DNA of 64,000 bases from an uncultured Pseudomonas sp. (GTDB lineage Bacteria > Pseudomonadota > Gammaproteobacteria > Pseudomonadales > Pseudomonadaceae). The stretch spans positions 21,414 through 85,413 of the forward strand of contig CALTWF010000010.1 in assembly GCA_943912755.1 (NCBI GenBank), in the 5' to 3' direction. The notes beneath the pieces are model-generated. The model was given only the letters and a program-made list of their open reading frames with translations. It was not told the DNA's origin and searched no databases. The stretch's first letter is position 1. Every line of letters starts with the position of its first letter. Below, in pieces: positions 1 through 10,177 of the stretch. The translations under genes and the position numbers were made by a program.

Positions 1-18
1 ATGTCACTCCCTCACTGC

Positions 19-297
19 TCAGCGTCCGGCACGGGACTCGCGGATATAGAAACGGGCTTTCTCGGCTTTTCTGGTGCAACCCTCGAAGGCCTCGAACTGC
101 TGCTGGGTCTTGGCGCCGGTCAGCAACGACAGGGCCTTGGAATAGCTGACCGTACCGGCGAAACCTTCGGCCTTGGCCAGGTCGAGCTCTTTCCAGGCGG
201 CGTCGAGCTGGGAGCCGCAACTGTCACGATAGGCCGTCTTGCCCGCGCAGCCAGCCAGGGCCAGAACGATCAGGGGCAGGGTTATCCAGGCTTTCAT
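19..297 (-). CDS. small lipoprotein of unknown function
   Basis: A 92-residue protein with a lipoprotein signal: a short basic start, a hydrophobic run and the lipobox LALAGC, which puts the lipidated Cys at residue 17. The mature part is short, charged and helical (the AAWKELDLAKAEGFAG region) with two further cysteines and no enzyme motif. A good ribosome site (GAGGT) lies 7-8 bases before the ATG, which supports the start. It is divergent from the patatin gene that follows. The lipobox predicts attachment to an envelope membrane after processing by Lgt, LspA and Lnt. I recognise it only as a small lipoprotein of the kind common in pseudomonads and cannot assign a role. Confidence 0.8.
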   Translation of the reverse strand: MKAWITLPLIVLALAGCAGKTAYRDSCGSQLDAAWKELDLAKAEGFAGTVSYSKALSLLTGAKTQQQFEAFEGCTRKAEKARFYIRESRAGR

Positions 298-452
298 GGG
301 GTGTTACCTCAAGAGGAAAAATCGGTGATGTCGCCGTGTTCGACGGCTTGGCCATTGAAAAGTGCCATGACCAGCGTAGCCCAGCGCTGACAGTGATTGA
401 AGCGCAGCGCTGAACAGGCGCATTGTTACGTCATGTGACGGGGGACCGAACC

Positions 453-1505
453 ATGAAAAAGCGCGTGGCACTGGTGTTGGGCTCGGGCGGTGCCCGGGGA
501 TATGCGCATATCGGCGTGATCGAGGAAATCGAGCGGCGCGGCTACGAGATTTCCTGTATCGCCGGCTGCTCCATGGGCGCGGTGGTCGGCGGGATCTACG
601 CCGCCGGCAAGCTGGAGGAGTACCGCAACTGGATCGAAAGCCTCGACTACCTGGATGTGCTGCGCCTGGTGGATGTGAGTTTCCGCCTGGGTGCGATCCG
701 TGGCGACAAGGTGTTCGGGCAGATCCGCAAGATCGTCGGCGAGATCAACATCGAACAGTTGCGCATCCCCTACACGGCGGTGGCCACCGACCTCACCAAC
801 CAGCAGGAAATCTGGTTCCAGGAAGGCTGCCTGCACCAGGCCATGCGCGCCTCGGCGGCGATTCCCAGCCTGTTCACCCCGGTGGTGCAAGGCAACCGCA
901 CGCTGGTGGACGGCGGCATCCTCAACCCTCTGCCGATCATCCCGGTGGTGTCCAGCCACAGCGACCTGATCATCGCGGTCAACCTCAACTCGACCAACCA
1001 GAAGCAATACCAGTTGCCGGTGATCGAACGGCCGGCGGCATTCAAGCTGCGCTTCAACCAGTTGATCAACTCGGTTGGCTCGCGCCTGCCGTTCCGCCGC
1101 AAGCAGGCCGAGGCGCTGCTGGGACTGCAACAGGAGCTGGAACAGGAAATGGCCATCGAGGCGGCCCAGGTGCCCAATCCGTGGCTGGCCGATGCCGCCA
1201 GCCCCAAGGCCCAGCAGCCGTCGGCGGCGCCGGAAAGCGATGGTGCGCCGAAATCGGCCACCGGCTCGTTCATCGTCAACAACGTCGGGCCGGCCTCGTT
1301 GCTCGACCTGATCAACCAGAGTTTCGAGGTGATGCAGACCTCGTTGGCGCAATACAAGATCGCCGGGTATCCGCCGGATGTACTGGTCAACGTGCCGAAG
1401 CGGGTGTGCCGGTTCTTCGAGTTCTACAAGGCGCCGGAGCTGATCGCACTGGGGCGGGAGATTGCGCGGGATACGCTGGACAACTATGAGGCGGAGAAGC
1501 GCTGA
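453..1505 (+). CDS. patatin-like phospholipase (RssA family)
   Basis: A 350-residue patatin-fold acyl hydrolase. The oxyanion-hole motif GSGGARGYAHIGV is at residues 10-22, the nucleophile elbow GCSMG has Ser40, and the DGG motif carries the catalytic Asp153, so the Ser-Asp dyad is complete. There is no signal peptide, as in the cytoplasmic RssA/YchK-type patatins. Residues about 235-280 form a Pro/Ala/Ser-rich linker before a conserved C-terminal segment. An in-frame TTG occurs 30 bases upstream (423), but the ATG at 453 begins the conserved MKKRVALVLG and is preferred. It should hydrolyse acyl esters or lysophospholipids; the physiological substrate cannot be read from sequence. Confidence 0.85.
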   Translation: MKKRVALVLGSGGARGYAHIGVIEEIERRGYEISCIAGCSMGAVVGGIYAAGKLEEYRNWIESLDYLDVLRLVDVSFRLGAIRGDKVFGQIRKIVGEINIEQLRIPYTAVATDLTNQQEIWFQEGCLHQAMRASAAIPSLFTPVVQGNRTLVDGGILNPLPIIPVVSSHSDLIIAVNLNSTNQKQYQLPVIERPAAFKLRFNQLINSVGSRLPFRRKQAEALLGLQQELEQEMAIEAAQVPNPWLADAASPKAQQPSAAPESDGAPKSATGSFIVNNVGPASLLDLINQSFEVMQTSLAQYKIAGYPPDVLVNVPKRVCRFFEFYKAPELIALGREIARDTLDNYEAEKR

Positions 1506-1531
1506 CCCATCAGTTCTTCGTTGGTATTGAG

Positions 1532-1612
1532 GGCCTCATCGCTGGCAAGCCAGCTCCCACAGGTACTGTACGCACCAGACCTTGTGGGAGCTGGCTTGCC
1601 AGCGATGGGGCC
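1532..1612. repeat. REP inverted pair (REPIN-like)
   Basis: Two arms of about 33 bases (1532-1564 and 1580-1612) are near-perfect reverse complements around a 15-base spacer. They share the core GGGAGCTGGCTTGCCAGCGA. The same core recurs at 36521-36616. It sits between the convergent patatin and kdpE ends, the usual position for Pseudomonas REP elements, and may also act as a transcription barrier. Confidence 0.9.
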
Positions 1613-1619
1613 CGGAAGA

Positions 1620-2318
1620 TCACTGCAAATCCTGCCCGATCAAGCGATACCCCACCCCCGGCTCGGTGACGATGAAGCGTGGCGCGGTCGGGTCATCCCC
1701 CAGCTTCTGCCGCACATGGGCGACAACGATGCGCAGGTAGTGGCTGTCGTCGACATGGGTCGGCCCCCAGATGTCCTTGAGCAACTGCTGCTGGGTGATC
1801 ACCCGCCCCGGATGCCGCGCCAGCTGCGCCAGCAGTGCGTATTCCTTGCGGGTCAGGGCGACCTCCTCGCCGGCCAGGGTCACCCGCCGGTACGCCAGGT
1901 CCACGGTCAATAGCCCGAAGCTCAAGACCGCCTCCGGGGCAACGGCCTGCGGCACCTGGCGCAGCAGGGCGCGCACCCGGGCGAGAAACTCCTGGATGCC
2001 AAACGGCTTGGTCACGTAGTCGTTGGCCCCGCCGTCCAGCGCCTGGACCTTCTGCGCCTCGCTGGCCCTGACCGACAGCACCAACACCGGCACCGCGCTC
2101 CACTCACGCAACTCACCCAGCACGGCCTGGCCGTCCATGTCCGGCAGGCCGAGGTCGAGCACCACCAGGTCCGGGCGCGACAGCGCCGCCTGGCTCAGGC
2201 CTTCGGCGCCGGTGCCCGCCTCCAGCACCTTGTAGCCCTGGGAAGCCAGGCTGATGCGCAGGAACTTGCGGATCTGCGGTTCGTCGTCGATGACCAGGAT
2301 GGTCAAGGTCTGGCTCAT
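1620..2318 (-). CDS. kdpE: KdpE, response regulator of the potassium operon
   Basis: A 232-residue OmpR/PhoB-type regulator. The receiver domain (about 1-115) has the acidic pair DD at 11-12, phospho-acceptor Asp55 (LVVLDLGLPD) and a conserved Lys in the YVTKPFG motif. A winged-helix DNA-binding domain (about 130-228) contains the typical LTRKEYALLAQL and VGYRL motifs. The start is set by a 4-base ATGA overlap with the kdpD stop, which indicates translational coupling. KdpD phosphorylates it in response to K+ limitation or osmotic stress, and it then activates kdpFABC. It is the last gene of the kdpFABCDE cluster and ends in front of a REP pair. Confidence 0.97.
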   Translation of the reverse strand: MSQTLTILVIDDEPQIRKFLRISLASQGYKVLEAGTGAEGLSQAALSRPDLVVLDLGLPDMDGQAVLGELREWSAVPVLVLSVRASEAQKVQALDGGANDYVTKPFGIQEFLARVRALLRQVPQAVAPEAVLSFGLLTVDLAYRRVTLAGEEVALTRKEYALLAQLARHPGRVITQQQLLKDIWGPTHVDDSHYLRIVVAHVRQKLGDDPTAPRFIVTEPGVGYRLIGQDLQ

Positions 2319-4975
2319 GAAGGCTCGCTGTCCGGTTCGGGTTGGGTCGGCAGCGGCAAGCATAGAGTGATGCAGGTGCCCCTGCCATCCAGGCCGTCAT
2401 CGACGCGGATATGCCCGCCATGGGCACCGATCATGCCCTGGCAGATGGCGAGCCCGAGCCCGGTGCCCTGGCCGCCGCGATCGCCCCGCGCGGCGGTGTA
2501 GAACATGTCGAAGATACGCTCGCGATCCGCCACGGCGATCCCCGGCCCCTCATCGGCGACGGCGAAGCACAGTTGCTCGCCCTCGGTCGTGACCCGCAGC
2601 TCCAGCCGGCCGTTGGCCGGAGAAAAGCGCGCGGCGTTTTCCAGCACGTTGATCAGCGCCTGTTCGATCAACGCCGCATGCACGTAAAGCAGTGGCAGCT
2701 CGGCCGGCACCTCGGTATGCACCTGCAACGGCGCCAGCACCGCGCGCAGGCGATTCAACGCGCTGCCGGCGATATCCGCCGGCGCCACCCAGTCGCGGGC
2801 CAGCTTGAGCCCGCCGTGGCCGAGGCGGGTCATGTCCAGCAGGTTCTGGATGTAACGGTCGAGGCGCTCGGCTTCGTCGCGGGTGCCCTCCAGCAGTTCA
2901 CGGCGGTCTTCGCTCGGAATCGCCTCGCCCAGGGCCAGCAGGCTGTCGATGCTGCCGCGCATGGCGGTGAGCGGGGTGCGCAGGTCATGGGATACCGAGG
3001 CCAGCAAGGCGCTGCGCAGTTGCTCGGTTTCACCGTGCAGGCGGGCCGCTTCCAGCTGGTCGGCCAGACGCGCCCGGGCCAGGGCCTGGGCCAGCGGCTG
3101 GCTGAGCGCCTTGAGCAGGCGCCGGCGTTGCGGGGCCAGCACCTGGTCGTCATGCGCCCGCACCCCCAGCAAGGCCAGCGGCCCTTCCTCGGTCGATAGC
3201 GGCCACCACCACCAGCGCCCGTTGGGCAAGGTGTCGCTGCCCTGCCCCGCCGCCTGGTCGTGCTGCCAGGCCCACTCGGCGGCGGCGCGTTCGTTGTCGC
3301 TGAATTGCAGGGCACCGCCGCTGACTACCTGCAAGCGCCCTTCGCCATCGCGCTCCAGCAGGCAGGCCTGCACATCCGCCCAGCCTTCCAGGTGCTGGCC
3401 GGCGGCACTGAATACCGCCTGGCGATCGGTGGCGGCGGTGAGCTTGCGCGACAGTTCGAGCAACTGCCCGGTCTGCTCCTGGGTTTCGCGCAGTGCCTTC
3501 AACTGCCGGCGCTGGCGTGCGGCGAGGTTGCCGGTCAGCACCGCCATCAACAGGAAGAACAACGAGGTCAGCACGTCTTCTTCGCGATGGATGGAGAAGG
3601 AAAAATTGGGCGGGATGAACAGGAAGTCGTAAGCCAGGAACGACAGCACCGCACAGGCCAGCGCCGGGCCGATGCTGCTGCGCACCGCCACCAGCAGCAC
3701 GGCGGCAAGGAACACCAGGGAGATGTTCGGCAGGTCCATGACCTGTGCCACCGCCCAGGCCAGCCCGGAGGCCAGCACGGTCGCCAGCAGCGCCAGCGCA
3801 TAGTGGCGCCAGACCCATTCCCGCGGCGTGCCGATACGCGCCGGTTCGGGTTGCTCGTCACGATCGAGGACATTGATTTCCAGGCCATGGGACTCGCGCA
3901 ACAGGCGCGCCGCCACCCCGGCGCCGAAGAAACGCCGGCGCAGACGGTCGCGGGACTGGCCGACCAGCACCAGGCTGGCGCGCCGCTCGGCGGCATGCTG
4001 GATCAAGGTACGCGCCACCTCCCCCGCCCGTAGCAACACCACCTCGCCACCGAGGCGCTCGGCCAGTTGCTGCGCGGCCTGCAAGCGCTGGCGCGCGGTT
4101 TCGTCGCGCAGCTTGCCGTTGTCTACATGCACCAGGCTCCACGGCAGATGGCGGCGCTGCGCCACGCGGCTGGCGTGACGCACCAGGCGCTCGGCCTGGG
4201 CATCGCCATCCACGCCCACCAGCAGGCGCCCGCGCAGGGCCGGTGCATCCTGGCCGAGACGGCGGTAACCGTGGGCCAGGTCGGCATCCACCTGGGCCGC
4301 GGCGGTCTGCATGGCCAGCTCGCGCAGGGCGGTGAGGTTGGTCTGGGTGAAGAACGCGTCGATGGCCGCCCGCGCCTGTTCCGGCACGTAGACCTTGCCG
4401 TCGCGCAGGCGCTCCAGCAGCTCGCGCGGCGGCAGGTCGATCAGTACCAGCTCGAAGGCCTCCTGCAGCACCCAGTCCGGCAGGGTCTCGCGCACCTGCA
4501 CGCCGGTGATGCCGCGCACATGGTCGTTGAGGCTTTCCAGATGCTGGACGTTGACCGTGGTGTACACGTCGATGCCCGCCGCCAGCAGCTCCTGCACATC
4601 CTGCCAGCGCTTGGCGTGACGGCTGCCGGGGGCGTTGCTGTGCGCCAGCTCGTCGACCAGGGCCAGTTGCGGAGCGGCCTTGAGCAGGCCGTCGAGGTCC
4701 ATTTCCTCAAGCATCACCCCGCGGTATTCCGAACGCACCAGCGGTTGCTGGGGAATACCGCCGAGCAAGGCCTCGGTCTCGCTGCGGCCGTGGGTTTCCA
4801 CGATCCCGGCGAGTACCTTCACGCCATGGCGCAGGCGCGCATGGGCGGCCTGCAGCATGGCGTAGGTCTTGCCCACCCCGGGCGACGCACCGAGGAACAC
4901 CTTGAGCCGGCCGCGCCCCTCGCGCGGCAGCTCGGCAAGCAGCGCGTCGGCGCGCTGCGATTCACTGTTGGTCAC
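2315..4975 (-). CDS. kdpD: KdpD, potassium-sensing histidine kinase
   Basis: An 886-residue sensor kinase. The N-terminal KdpD domain starts with a Walker-A-like GASPGVGKT (29-37) and includes the DELAHSNAPGS signature, followed by a Usp-like domain. Four closely spaced transmembrane helices lie at about 395-495, followed by a GAF-like region, the HisKA box SVSHDLRTPL with His663, and a HATPase domain with N (NVLENAARFS), G1 (DEGPGI) and G2 (GTGLGLAI) boxes. Length and order match the family. It lies 9 bases after kdpC and overlaps kdpE by 4 bases. It controls KdpE phosphorylation in response to K+ availability. Confidence 0.97.
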   Translation of the reverse strand: MTNSESQRADALLAELPREGRGRLKVFLGASPGVGKTYAMLQAAHARLRHGVKVLAGIVETHGRSETEALLGGIPQQPLVRSEYRGVMLEEMDLDGLLKAAPQLALVDELAHSNAPGSRHAKRWQDVQELLAAGIDVYTTVNVQHLESLNDHVRGITGVQVRETLPDWVLQEAFELVLIDLPPRELLERLRDGKVYVPEQARAAIDAFFTQTNLTALRELAMQTAAAQVDADLAHGYRRLGQDAPALRGRLLVGVDGDAQAERLVRHASRVAQRRHLPWSLVHVDNGKLRDETARQRLQAAQQLAERLGGEVVLLRAGEVARTLIQHAAERRASLVLVGQSRDRLRRRFFGAGVAARLLRESHGLEINVLDRDEQPEPARIGTPREWVWRHYALALLATVLASGLAWAVAQVMDLPNISLVFLAAVLLVAVRSSIGPALACAVLSFLAYDFLFIPPNFSFSIHREEDVLTSLFFLLMAVLTGNLAARQRRQLKALRETQEQTGQLLELSRKLTAATDRQAVFSAAGQHLEGWADVQACLLERDGEGRLQVVSGGALQFSDNERAAAEWAWQHDQAAGQGSDTLPNGRWWWWPLSTEEGPLALLGVRAHDDQVLAPQRRRLLKALSQPLAQALARARLADQLEAARLHGETEQLRSALLASVSHDLRTPLTAMRGSIDSLLALGEAIPSEDRRELLEGTRDEAERLDRYIQNLLDMTRLGHGGLKLARDWVAPADIAGSALNRLRAVLAPLQVHTEVPAELPLLYVHAALIEQALINVLENAARFSPANGRLELRVTTEGEQLCFAVADEGPGIAVADRERIFDMFYTAARGDRGGQGTGLGLAICQGMIGAHGGHIRVDDGLDGRGTCITLCLPLPTQPEPDSEPS

Positions 4976-4984
4976 GCTGGGTCC

Positions 4985-5545
4985 TTATTTCGAAAGCGGA
5001 GCGAGGCGGTCGAGAGCGGCATTGAGCAGCAGGATGTTGACCACCGGCGGGCCGACCAAGGGTTGCAGCGTGGCTTGATCCACCAGGCCTTGCAACGTCT
5101 GTTGCGGAATTTGTCGAGCCGCCGCCACCCGCGCCATTTGATAGGCCACCGCCTCCGGCGGCAGGTGCGGATCGAGGCCGCTGCCGGAGGTGGTCAGCAG
5201 CGCCTGGGGCAGCGGGCCGGCGGCGGCGTGGTAAAGACCGCCAGCCGCCTCGTCGACGCGCTTGGCCAGCGCCGGGTTGCTCGGCGCCAGGTTGCTGGCG
5301 CCGCTGGACACGGTGGCATAGTCAGCGGCCGAGGGCCGCGACTGGAACCAGGCGTCGCCGCTGAATGCCTGGGCGATCAGCCGCGAGCCGCGGACCTGGC
5401 CCTGGTCGTCGCGGACCAGGCTGCCGTTGGCCTGGTCGGGGAAGGCCACCTGGGCGATGCCGGTGACCACCAGCGGATAGGCAATGCCGGTCAGCAGGGT
5501 CATCAGCAACAGCAGGCTCACGGCCGGGCGAATGGAGCTGTTCAT
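4985..5545 (-). CDS. kdpC: KdpC, potassium-transporting ATPase subunit C
   Basis: A 186-residue subunit with one N-terminal membrane helix (about 9-31) and a soluble periplasmic domain. The diagnostic KdpC motifs are present: [12 protein letters not shown] near the N-terminus, [18 protein letters not shown] and the C-terminal [23 protein letters not shown]. KdpC stabilises the KdpFABC complex in the inner membrane. It begins 16 bases downstream of kdpB and is followed 9 bases later by kdpD, so it is clearly co-transcribed. Confidence 0.97.
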   Translation of the reverse strand: MNSSIRPAVSLLLLMTLLTGIAYPLVVTGIAQVAFPDQANGSLVRDDQGQVRGSRLIAQAFSGDAWFQSRPSAADYATVSSGASNLAPSNPALAKRVDEAAGGLYHAAAGPLPQALLTTSGSGLDPHLPPEAVAYQMARVAAARQIPQQTLQGLVDQATLQPLVGPPVVNILLLNAALDRLAPLSK

Positions 5546-5561
5546 GTTCGATTCCTCAGGT

Positions 5562-7616
5562 TCAGACCAGGTGCAGGGCAGTGAGCAACAGGTCGATCAG
5601 TTTGATCCCGACAAAAGGCACCAGCAGGCCGCCCAGGCCGTAGATCAGCAGGTTGCGGCGCAACAGGTGGGCGGCGCTCGCGGCCTTGACCCGCACCCCG
5701 CGCAGGGCCAGCGGGATCAGCACGACGATGATCAGCGCGTTGAACACGATGGCCGAAACGATCGCACTCTGCGGACTGGCCAGTTGCATCACGTTGAGCA
5801 CGCCCAGTTGCGGGTAGATCGCTGCGAACAGCGCCGGCAGGATGGCGAAGTACTTGGCCACGTCGTTGGCGATGGAGAAGGTGGTCAGGGCGCCACGGGT
5901 CACCAGCAGCTCCTTGCCGACCTGGACCACGTCCAGCAGCTTGGTCGGGTCGCTGTCGAGGTCGACCATGTTGGCCGCTTCGCGGGCGGCCTGGGTGCCG
6001 TCGTTCATGGCCATGCCGACGTCGGCCTGGGCCAGCGCCGGGGCGTCGTTGGCGCCGTCGCCGCACATGGCGACCAGGCGGCCCTCGTCCTGTTCCTGGC
6101 GGATCCGTGCCAGTTTCTTCTCCGGCGTGGCCTCGGCGAGCACGTCATCCACGCCTGCCTCGGCAGCGATGGCGGCGGCAGTCAGCGGGTTGTCGCCGGT
6201 CACCATGACGGTGCGGATGCCCAGCTTGCGCAGCTCGGCGAAGCGCTCGCGGATACCGGGCTTGACCACGTCCTTGAGGTGGATCACGCCGAGCAGGCGC
6301 TTGTCCGCGCAGACCAGCAACGGCGTACCGCCGCTCTGGGCGATCTTGTCCACTTCCCGGGCCAGGGCCGGCGGCAGGTCGAGGCGCTGCATGCCGACGA
6401 AGGCCAGTACCGAGTCCACCGCGCCCTTGCGGTAGCGGCGCGGGCCGAGGTCGATACCCGAAAGGCGGGTTTCTGCACTGAAGGCGACCGCTTCGAATTG
6501 GCCGGCGGCAGGCTCGGCGAAGTCATGCAACTGGCGCAGGTAGTCGACGATGGACTTGCCTTCGGCGGTGTCGTCGGGCAGCGACGCGAGCAAGGCGCCC
6601 TCGCCCAGCTCGCGGGCGCTGATGCCCGGCGCGGCATACACCGCGCTGCAGCGACGGTTGCCGAAGGTGATGGTGCCGGTCTTGTCGAGCATCAGCACGT
6701 GCACGTCACCGGCGGCTTCCACCGCGCGGCCGGAACGGGCGATCACGTTGAGGCGCACCAGGCGGTCCATGCCGGCGATACCGATGGCCGAGAGCAGACC
6801 GCCGATGGTGGTCGGGATCAGGGTCACCAGCAGCGCCACCAGGAACACCGTGGGGATCGAGCCGCCGGCGAAATGGGCGAACGGCTGCAAAGTCACCACC
6901 ACCACCAGGAAGATCAGGGTCAGGCCGATCAGCAGGATGTCCAGGGCGATTTCATTGGGGGTTTTCTGCCGCTTGGCGCCTTCGACCAAGGCGATCATGC
7001 GGTCAAGGGTCGACTCGCCGGGGTTGCTGGTGATCTTCACCAGCAGCCAGTCGGATACCAGCCGGGTGCTGCCGGTGACCGCCGAGCGGTCGCCACCGGA
7101 CTCGCGGATCACCGGCGCGGATTCACCGGTGATGGCCGCCTCGTTGACCGCGGCGATGCCTTCGATGACCTCACCGTCGCCGGGGATCATCTCGCCGGCC
7201 TCGACGCGCACCACATCGCCCTTGCGCAGGGCCGTGGCGGCGACCACCTCGAAGCTGCCGGCGCTGCTCCGGCGCCGCGCGGTGAGGCCCTGGTTGCCGG
7301 CCTTGAGGCTGTCGGCGCGGGCCTTGCCGCGGCCTTCGGCGAGGGCTTCGGCGAAGTTGGCGAAGAGCACGGTAAACCACAGCCACAGGGCGATCTGCGC
7401 CGCGACGAAGGTCGGCACCACGCTGTCGGGCAGCAGGCACAGCACGGTGGTGAAGATCGCGGTCAGTTCCACCACCAGCATCACCGGGGCACGCTTGAGC
7501 TGGCGCGGGTCGAGCTTGACGAAGGCCTGCACCAGCGCCGGCCGCCACAGGGCCGAGAACGAGGTGCGGGCGCTGTTGCCAGTGGCCGTTTTCACGGCGG
7601 GAATCGGCATGTTCAT
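5562..7616 (-). CDS. kdpB: KdpB, P-type ATPase subunit
   Basis: A 684-residue P-type ATPase that energises high-affinity K+ uptake by ATP hydrolysis. Visible motifs are TGES (163-166) in the actuator domain, the phosphorylation motif DKTGT with Asp311, the nucleotide-binding KGA segment (YRKGAVDSV), [10 protein letters not shown], and the hinge motif [13 protein letters not shown]. Membrane helices flank these domains. It is of normal family length. It follows kdpA by 10 bases and precedes kdpC by 16 bases within kdpFABCDE. Confidence 0.98.
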   Translation of the reverse strand: MNMPIPAVKTATGNSARTSFSALWRPALVQAFVKLDPRQLKRAPVMLVVELTAIFTTVLCLLPDSVVPTFVAAQIALWLWFTVLFANFAEALAEGRGKARADSLKAGNQGLTARRRSSAGSFEVVAATALRKGDVVRVEAGEMIPGDGEVIEGIAAVNEAAITGESAPVIRESGGDRSAVTGSTRLVSDWLLVKITSNPGESTLDRMIALVEGAKRQKTPNEIALDILLIGLTLIFLVVVVTLQPFAHFAGGSIPTVFLVALLVTLIPTTIGGLLSAIGIAGMDRLVRLNVIARSGRAVEAAGDVHVLMLDKTGTITFGNRRCSAVYAAPGISARELGEGALLASLPDDTAEGKSIVDYLRQLHDFAEPAAGQFEAVAFSAETRLSGIDLGPRRYRKGAVDSVLAFVGMQRLDLPPALAREVDKIAQSGGTPLLVCADKRLLGVIHLKDVVKPGIRERFAELRKLGIRTVMVTGDNPLTAAAIAAEAGVDDVLAEATPEKKLARIRQEQDEGRLVAMCGDGANDAPALAQADVGMAMNDGTQAAREAANMVDLDSDPTKLLDVVQVGKELLVTRGALTTFSIANDVAKYFAILPALFAAIYPQLGVLNVMQLASPQSAIVSAIVFNALIIVVLIPLALRGVRVKAASAAHLLRRNLLIYGLGGLLVPFVGIKLIDLLLTALHLV

Positions 7617-7626
7617 GTGTCGCTCC

Positions 7627-9318
7627 TTAGAAGCCCATGCTCAGGTGCTCGGCAACCGGGCCGAGGGCCAGGGCCGGCAGGAAAGTCAGGCCACCGACCA
7701 GCAGGATGGTGACCACCAGCAAGGTGACGAACAGCGGGCCGTGGGTGGGGAAGCTGTTCAGGCCCACGGGCGCGGTCTTCTTCAGCGCCAGGCTGCCGGC
7801 CAGGGCCAGTACCGGCAGGATGTAGCCGAAGCGGCCGATCAACATGCCGAGGCCGATCATCAGGTTGTGGAAGGTGGTGTTGGCGCCCAGCCCGGCGAAG
7901 GCCGAACCGTTGTTGGCGCTGGCCGAGGTGTAGGCATAGAGCAACTGGCTGAAACCGTGGGCGCCCGGGTTGCTGACGCTGGCGGCCGGGCCCGGCAGGG
8001 TCGCCAGGGCACCGAGCACCAGCACGCCGACCGGCATCACCAGCAGGGTCGCCACCAGCAGCTGGACCTCCCGTGCCTGGAGCTTCTTGCCCAGGTATTC
8101 CGGGGTGCGGCCAATCATCAGGCCGGCGAGGAACACCGCGATCAGCACGTTCAGCAGCATGCCGTAGAGCCCGGCACCGACGCCGCCGAAGATCACCTCG
8201 CCGACCATCATGTTGACCAGTGCGACCATGCCGGTCAGCGGGTTGAGGCTGTCGTGCATGGCGTTCACCGAGCCGTTGGAGGCGGCGGTGGTGGTCACTG
8301 TCCACAGCACGCTGGCGGTGGTGCCGAAGCGGCTTTCCTTGCCTTCCATCGGCGCGCTCTGTTGCACCTGCGGGGCAGCCAGCGCCGGGTTGGGCTGGTA
8401 CTCGGCCCACAGCGCGGTGGCGCCGCCGATCAGGAACAACGCCAGCATGCCGGCGAGGATTGCCCGGCTCTGGCGCAGGTCCTTGACGTAATGGCCGAAG
8501 GTGAACACCAGCGCGGCGGGAATCAGGATGATCGAGACCACTTCGAACAGGTTGCTCCAGGCCGTCGGGTTCTCGAACGGGTGCGCCGAGTTGACGCCGA
8601 AGAAGCCGCCGCCGTTGGTGCCCAGCTGCTTGATGGCGATCTGGCTGGCGGCCGGGCCGAGGGGGATGACCTGGTCGGCGCCTTGCAGGGTGACGGCGTG
8701 CACATAGTCGCTGAAGGTCTGCGGTACGCCCTGCCAGACCAGCAGCAGTGCCAGCAGCAGGCACAGCGGCAGCAGGCCGTAGAGGGTGGCGCGGGTCATG
8801 TCGGTCCAGAAGTTGCCCAGGGTGCCGGCGGAGCGCCGGGCGATGCCGCGGCACAGGGCGACCAGCACGGCCAGGCCGGTGGCGGCGCTGACGAAGTTCT
8901 GCACGGTCAGGCCGATCATCTGGCTCAGGTAGCTCAGCGAAGCCTCGCCGCTATAGGCCTGCCAGTTGGTGTTGGTCATGAAACTGACGGCGGTATTGAA
9001 GGCCAGCGACCACTCTTGGCCCGGCAGGTGTTGCGGGTTCAGCGGCAGGTAGCCCTGCAACAGCAGCACGCCGAACAACAGCAGGAAGCCGGCGAGGTTG
9101 AACGCCAGCAGCGCCAGGGCGTACTGCTTCCAGTTCTGTTCCCGGTCGGCGTCGACCCCGGCGATGCGGTAGCAGGTGCGCTCCACCGGCCCGAGTACTG
9201 GCGTGAGCCAGGTGCGCTGGCCTTCCATCACTTTGTAGTAGAAGCGCCCGAGCCAGGGCGCCGGCAACAGCACCAGGGCGAAGAACGCCAGCAGCAATGC
9301 GTAATCTTGACTGTGCAT
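7627..9318 (-). CDS. kdpA: KdpA, potassium-binding channel subunit
   Basis: A 563-residue multi-spanning membrane protein of the superfamily of K+ transporters. It contains the four degenerate selectivity-filter loops, visible as [47 protein letters not shown] and [16 protein letters not shown]. KdpA selects and conducts K+ and is coupled to KdpB. The ATG at 9318 has an AGGAG ribosome site, partly formed by the end of the kdpF gene just upstream. It is the second gene of the operon. Confidence 0.98.
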   Translation of the reverse strand: MHSQDYALLLAFFALVLLPAPWLGRFYYKVMEGQRTWLTPVLGPVERTCYRIAGVDADREQNWKQYALALLAFNLAGFLLLFGVLLLQGYLPLNPQHLPGQEWSLAFNTAVSFMTNTNWQAYSGEASLSYLSQMIGLTVQNFVSAATGLAVLVALCRGIARRSAGTLGNFWTDMTRATLYGLLPLCLLLALLLVWQGVPQTFSDYVHAVTLQGADQVIPLGPAASQIAIKQLGTNGGGFFGVNSAHPFENPTAWSNLFEVVSIILIPAALVFTFGHYVKDLRQSRAILAGMLALFLIGGATALWAEYQPNPALAAPQVQQSAPMEGKESRFGTTASVLWTVTTTAASNGSVNAMHDSLNPLTGMVALVNMMVGEVIFGGVGAGLYGMLLNVLIAVFLAGLMIGRTPEYLGKKLQAREVQLLVATLLVMPVGVLVLGALATLPGPAASVSNPGAHGFSQLLYAYTSASANNGSAFAGLGANTTFHNLMIGLGMLIGRFGYILPVLALAGSLALKKTAPVGLNSFPTHGPLFVTLLVVTILLVGGLTFLPALALGPVAEHLSMGF

Positions 9319-9326
9319 GGCCGCTC

Positions 9327-9416
9327 CTAGCTGCGATCGGCGCGCAGCAGCGCGGCCATCAGGTACACGAATAACGCCACTGCCAGCAGCAGTGACACCC
9401 CGTCCAGAATGCTCAT
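9327..9416 (-). CDS. kdpF: KdpF, small membrane subunit of the Kdp ATPase
   Basis: A 29-codon gene directly before kdpA, easily missed because of its size. The product begins [19 protein letters not shown] and continues with a basic tail ending RADRS, giving one transmembrane helix. This is the expected length and shape for KdpF, which stabilises the KdpFABC complex as a lipid-like peptide. The stop lies 8 bases before the kdpA ATG, so the two are tightly linked. The roughly 145 bases upstream, shared with the divergent acetyltransferase gene, must hold the kdp promoter and KdpE sites, but I could not pick out a convincing KdpE site by eye. Confidence 0.9.
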   Translation of the reverse strand: MSILDGVSLLLAVALFVYLMAALLRADRS

Positions 9417-9562
9417 GAGAAATCTCCGTCCAGCGGCACCTTGCCGCGTAGGAAAATTCTCAATCCTGATGGCATAAAGGGACGAGATCGCGTGGCTTCC
9501 CGGCGCATAAAGAAAGCGTAAAATCGCCGCTTCCCCCCTTGTCCTGGAGCACTGCCAAGCAC

Positions 9563-10021
9563 ATGAAACCCACCATCACCTCGGTTGCCGCCGAGGAATA
9601 CCCGGCGCTGATCGACATCTGGGAAGCCTCGGTCCGGGCGACCCACGACTTTCTCCCCGAAGCCAATATCCAGCGGCTGCGCCCGCTGATCCTGAATGTC
9701 TACCTGGCGGCAGTGACCCTGCGCGCCGCCCGCGACGACAGCGGCCGCCTGCTCGGCTTTGCCGGCGTGCATGAAGGCAAGCTGGAAATGCTGTTCATCG
9801 ATCCGGCCTGCCGCGGTAGCGGGGTGGGCAAGGCGCTGCTGGCCCATGCCATCACCGAGCTGGGCGTGCGTGAAGTGGACGTCAACGAACAGAACCCGCA
9901 GGCGGTGGGTTTCTACCTGCACCTGGGCTTCCAGGTCAGCGGGCGTTCGGAGCTGGATGGCCAGGGCGAACCGTTCCCGTTGCTGCACCTGAATCTGGTG
10001 GCCCCGCAGGGGGCCGCCTGA
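9563..10021 (+). CDS. GNAT-family N-acetyltransferase
   Basis: A 152-residue single-domain GNAT protein. The acetyl-CoA-binding motif A is seen as FIDPACRGSGVGKALLAHAI (the R/Q-x-x-G-x-G/A loop), followed by the motif B region VDVNEQNPQAVGFYLHLGFQVSGR. The N-terminus resembles E. coli YjaB-type acetyltransferases (IDIWEASVRATHDFL). The ATG at 9563 is preferred over a TTG at 9539, because GGAG lies at a usable distance and the family begins near here. It is transcribed divergently from kdpF. The substrate is unknown; a small amine or amino acid is likely. Confidence 0.85.
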   Translation: MKPTITSVAAEEYPALIDIWEASVRATHDFLPEANIQRLRPLILNVYLAAVTLRAARDDSGRLLGFAGVHEGKLEMLFIDPACRGSGVGKALLAHAITELGVREVDVNEQNPQAVGFYLHLGFQVSGRSELDGQGEPFPLLHLNLVAPQGAA

Positions 10022-10069
10022 CCCCTCCTCGATGCACCCCGCACAACGCAAACCCCGCCTGCTTGCATA

Positions 10070-10150
10070 GACCGAATCGATATCGGTTATAAGCTAATTC
10101 GATACAAATATATTTGGGCATAAAAACATCCGTTATGCTGCGCCCGCCCC
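10070..10150 (+). promoter_or_regulatory. AT-rich promoter region of the TauE-type permease
   Basis: An AT-rich block in an otherwise GC-rich region, with ATCGATATCGGTTATAAG followed by GATACAAATATATTTGG and CATAAAAAC. Its texture resembles the AT-rich upstream regions of sulfur-starvation (CysB-controlled) genes in pseudomonads. That is inference from composition and the downstream gene; no validated CysB motif was matched. Confidence 0.4.
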
Positions 10151-10177
10151 GTCGATCAACAGCGTGTCAGGTAGCGT

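Noticed and set aside
5484..9330. Long plus-strand open frames opposite kdpA, kdpB and kdpC
   Set aside because: Shadows of kdp genes, rich in Arg/His/Gln and low in hydrophobic content; kdp genes on the minus strand have clear motifs.
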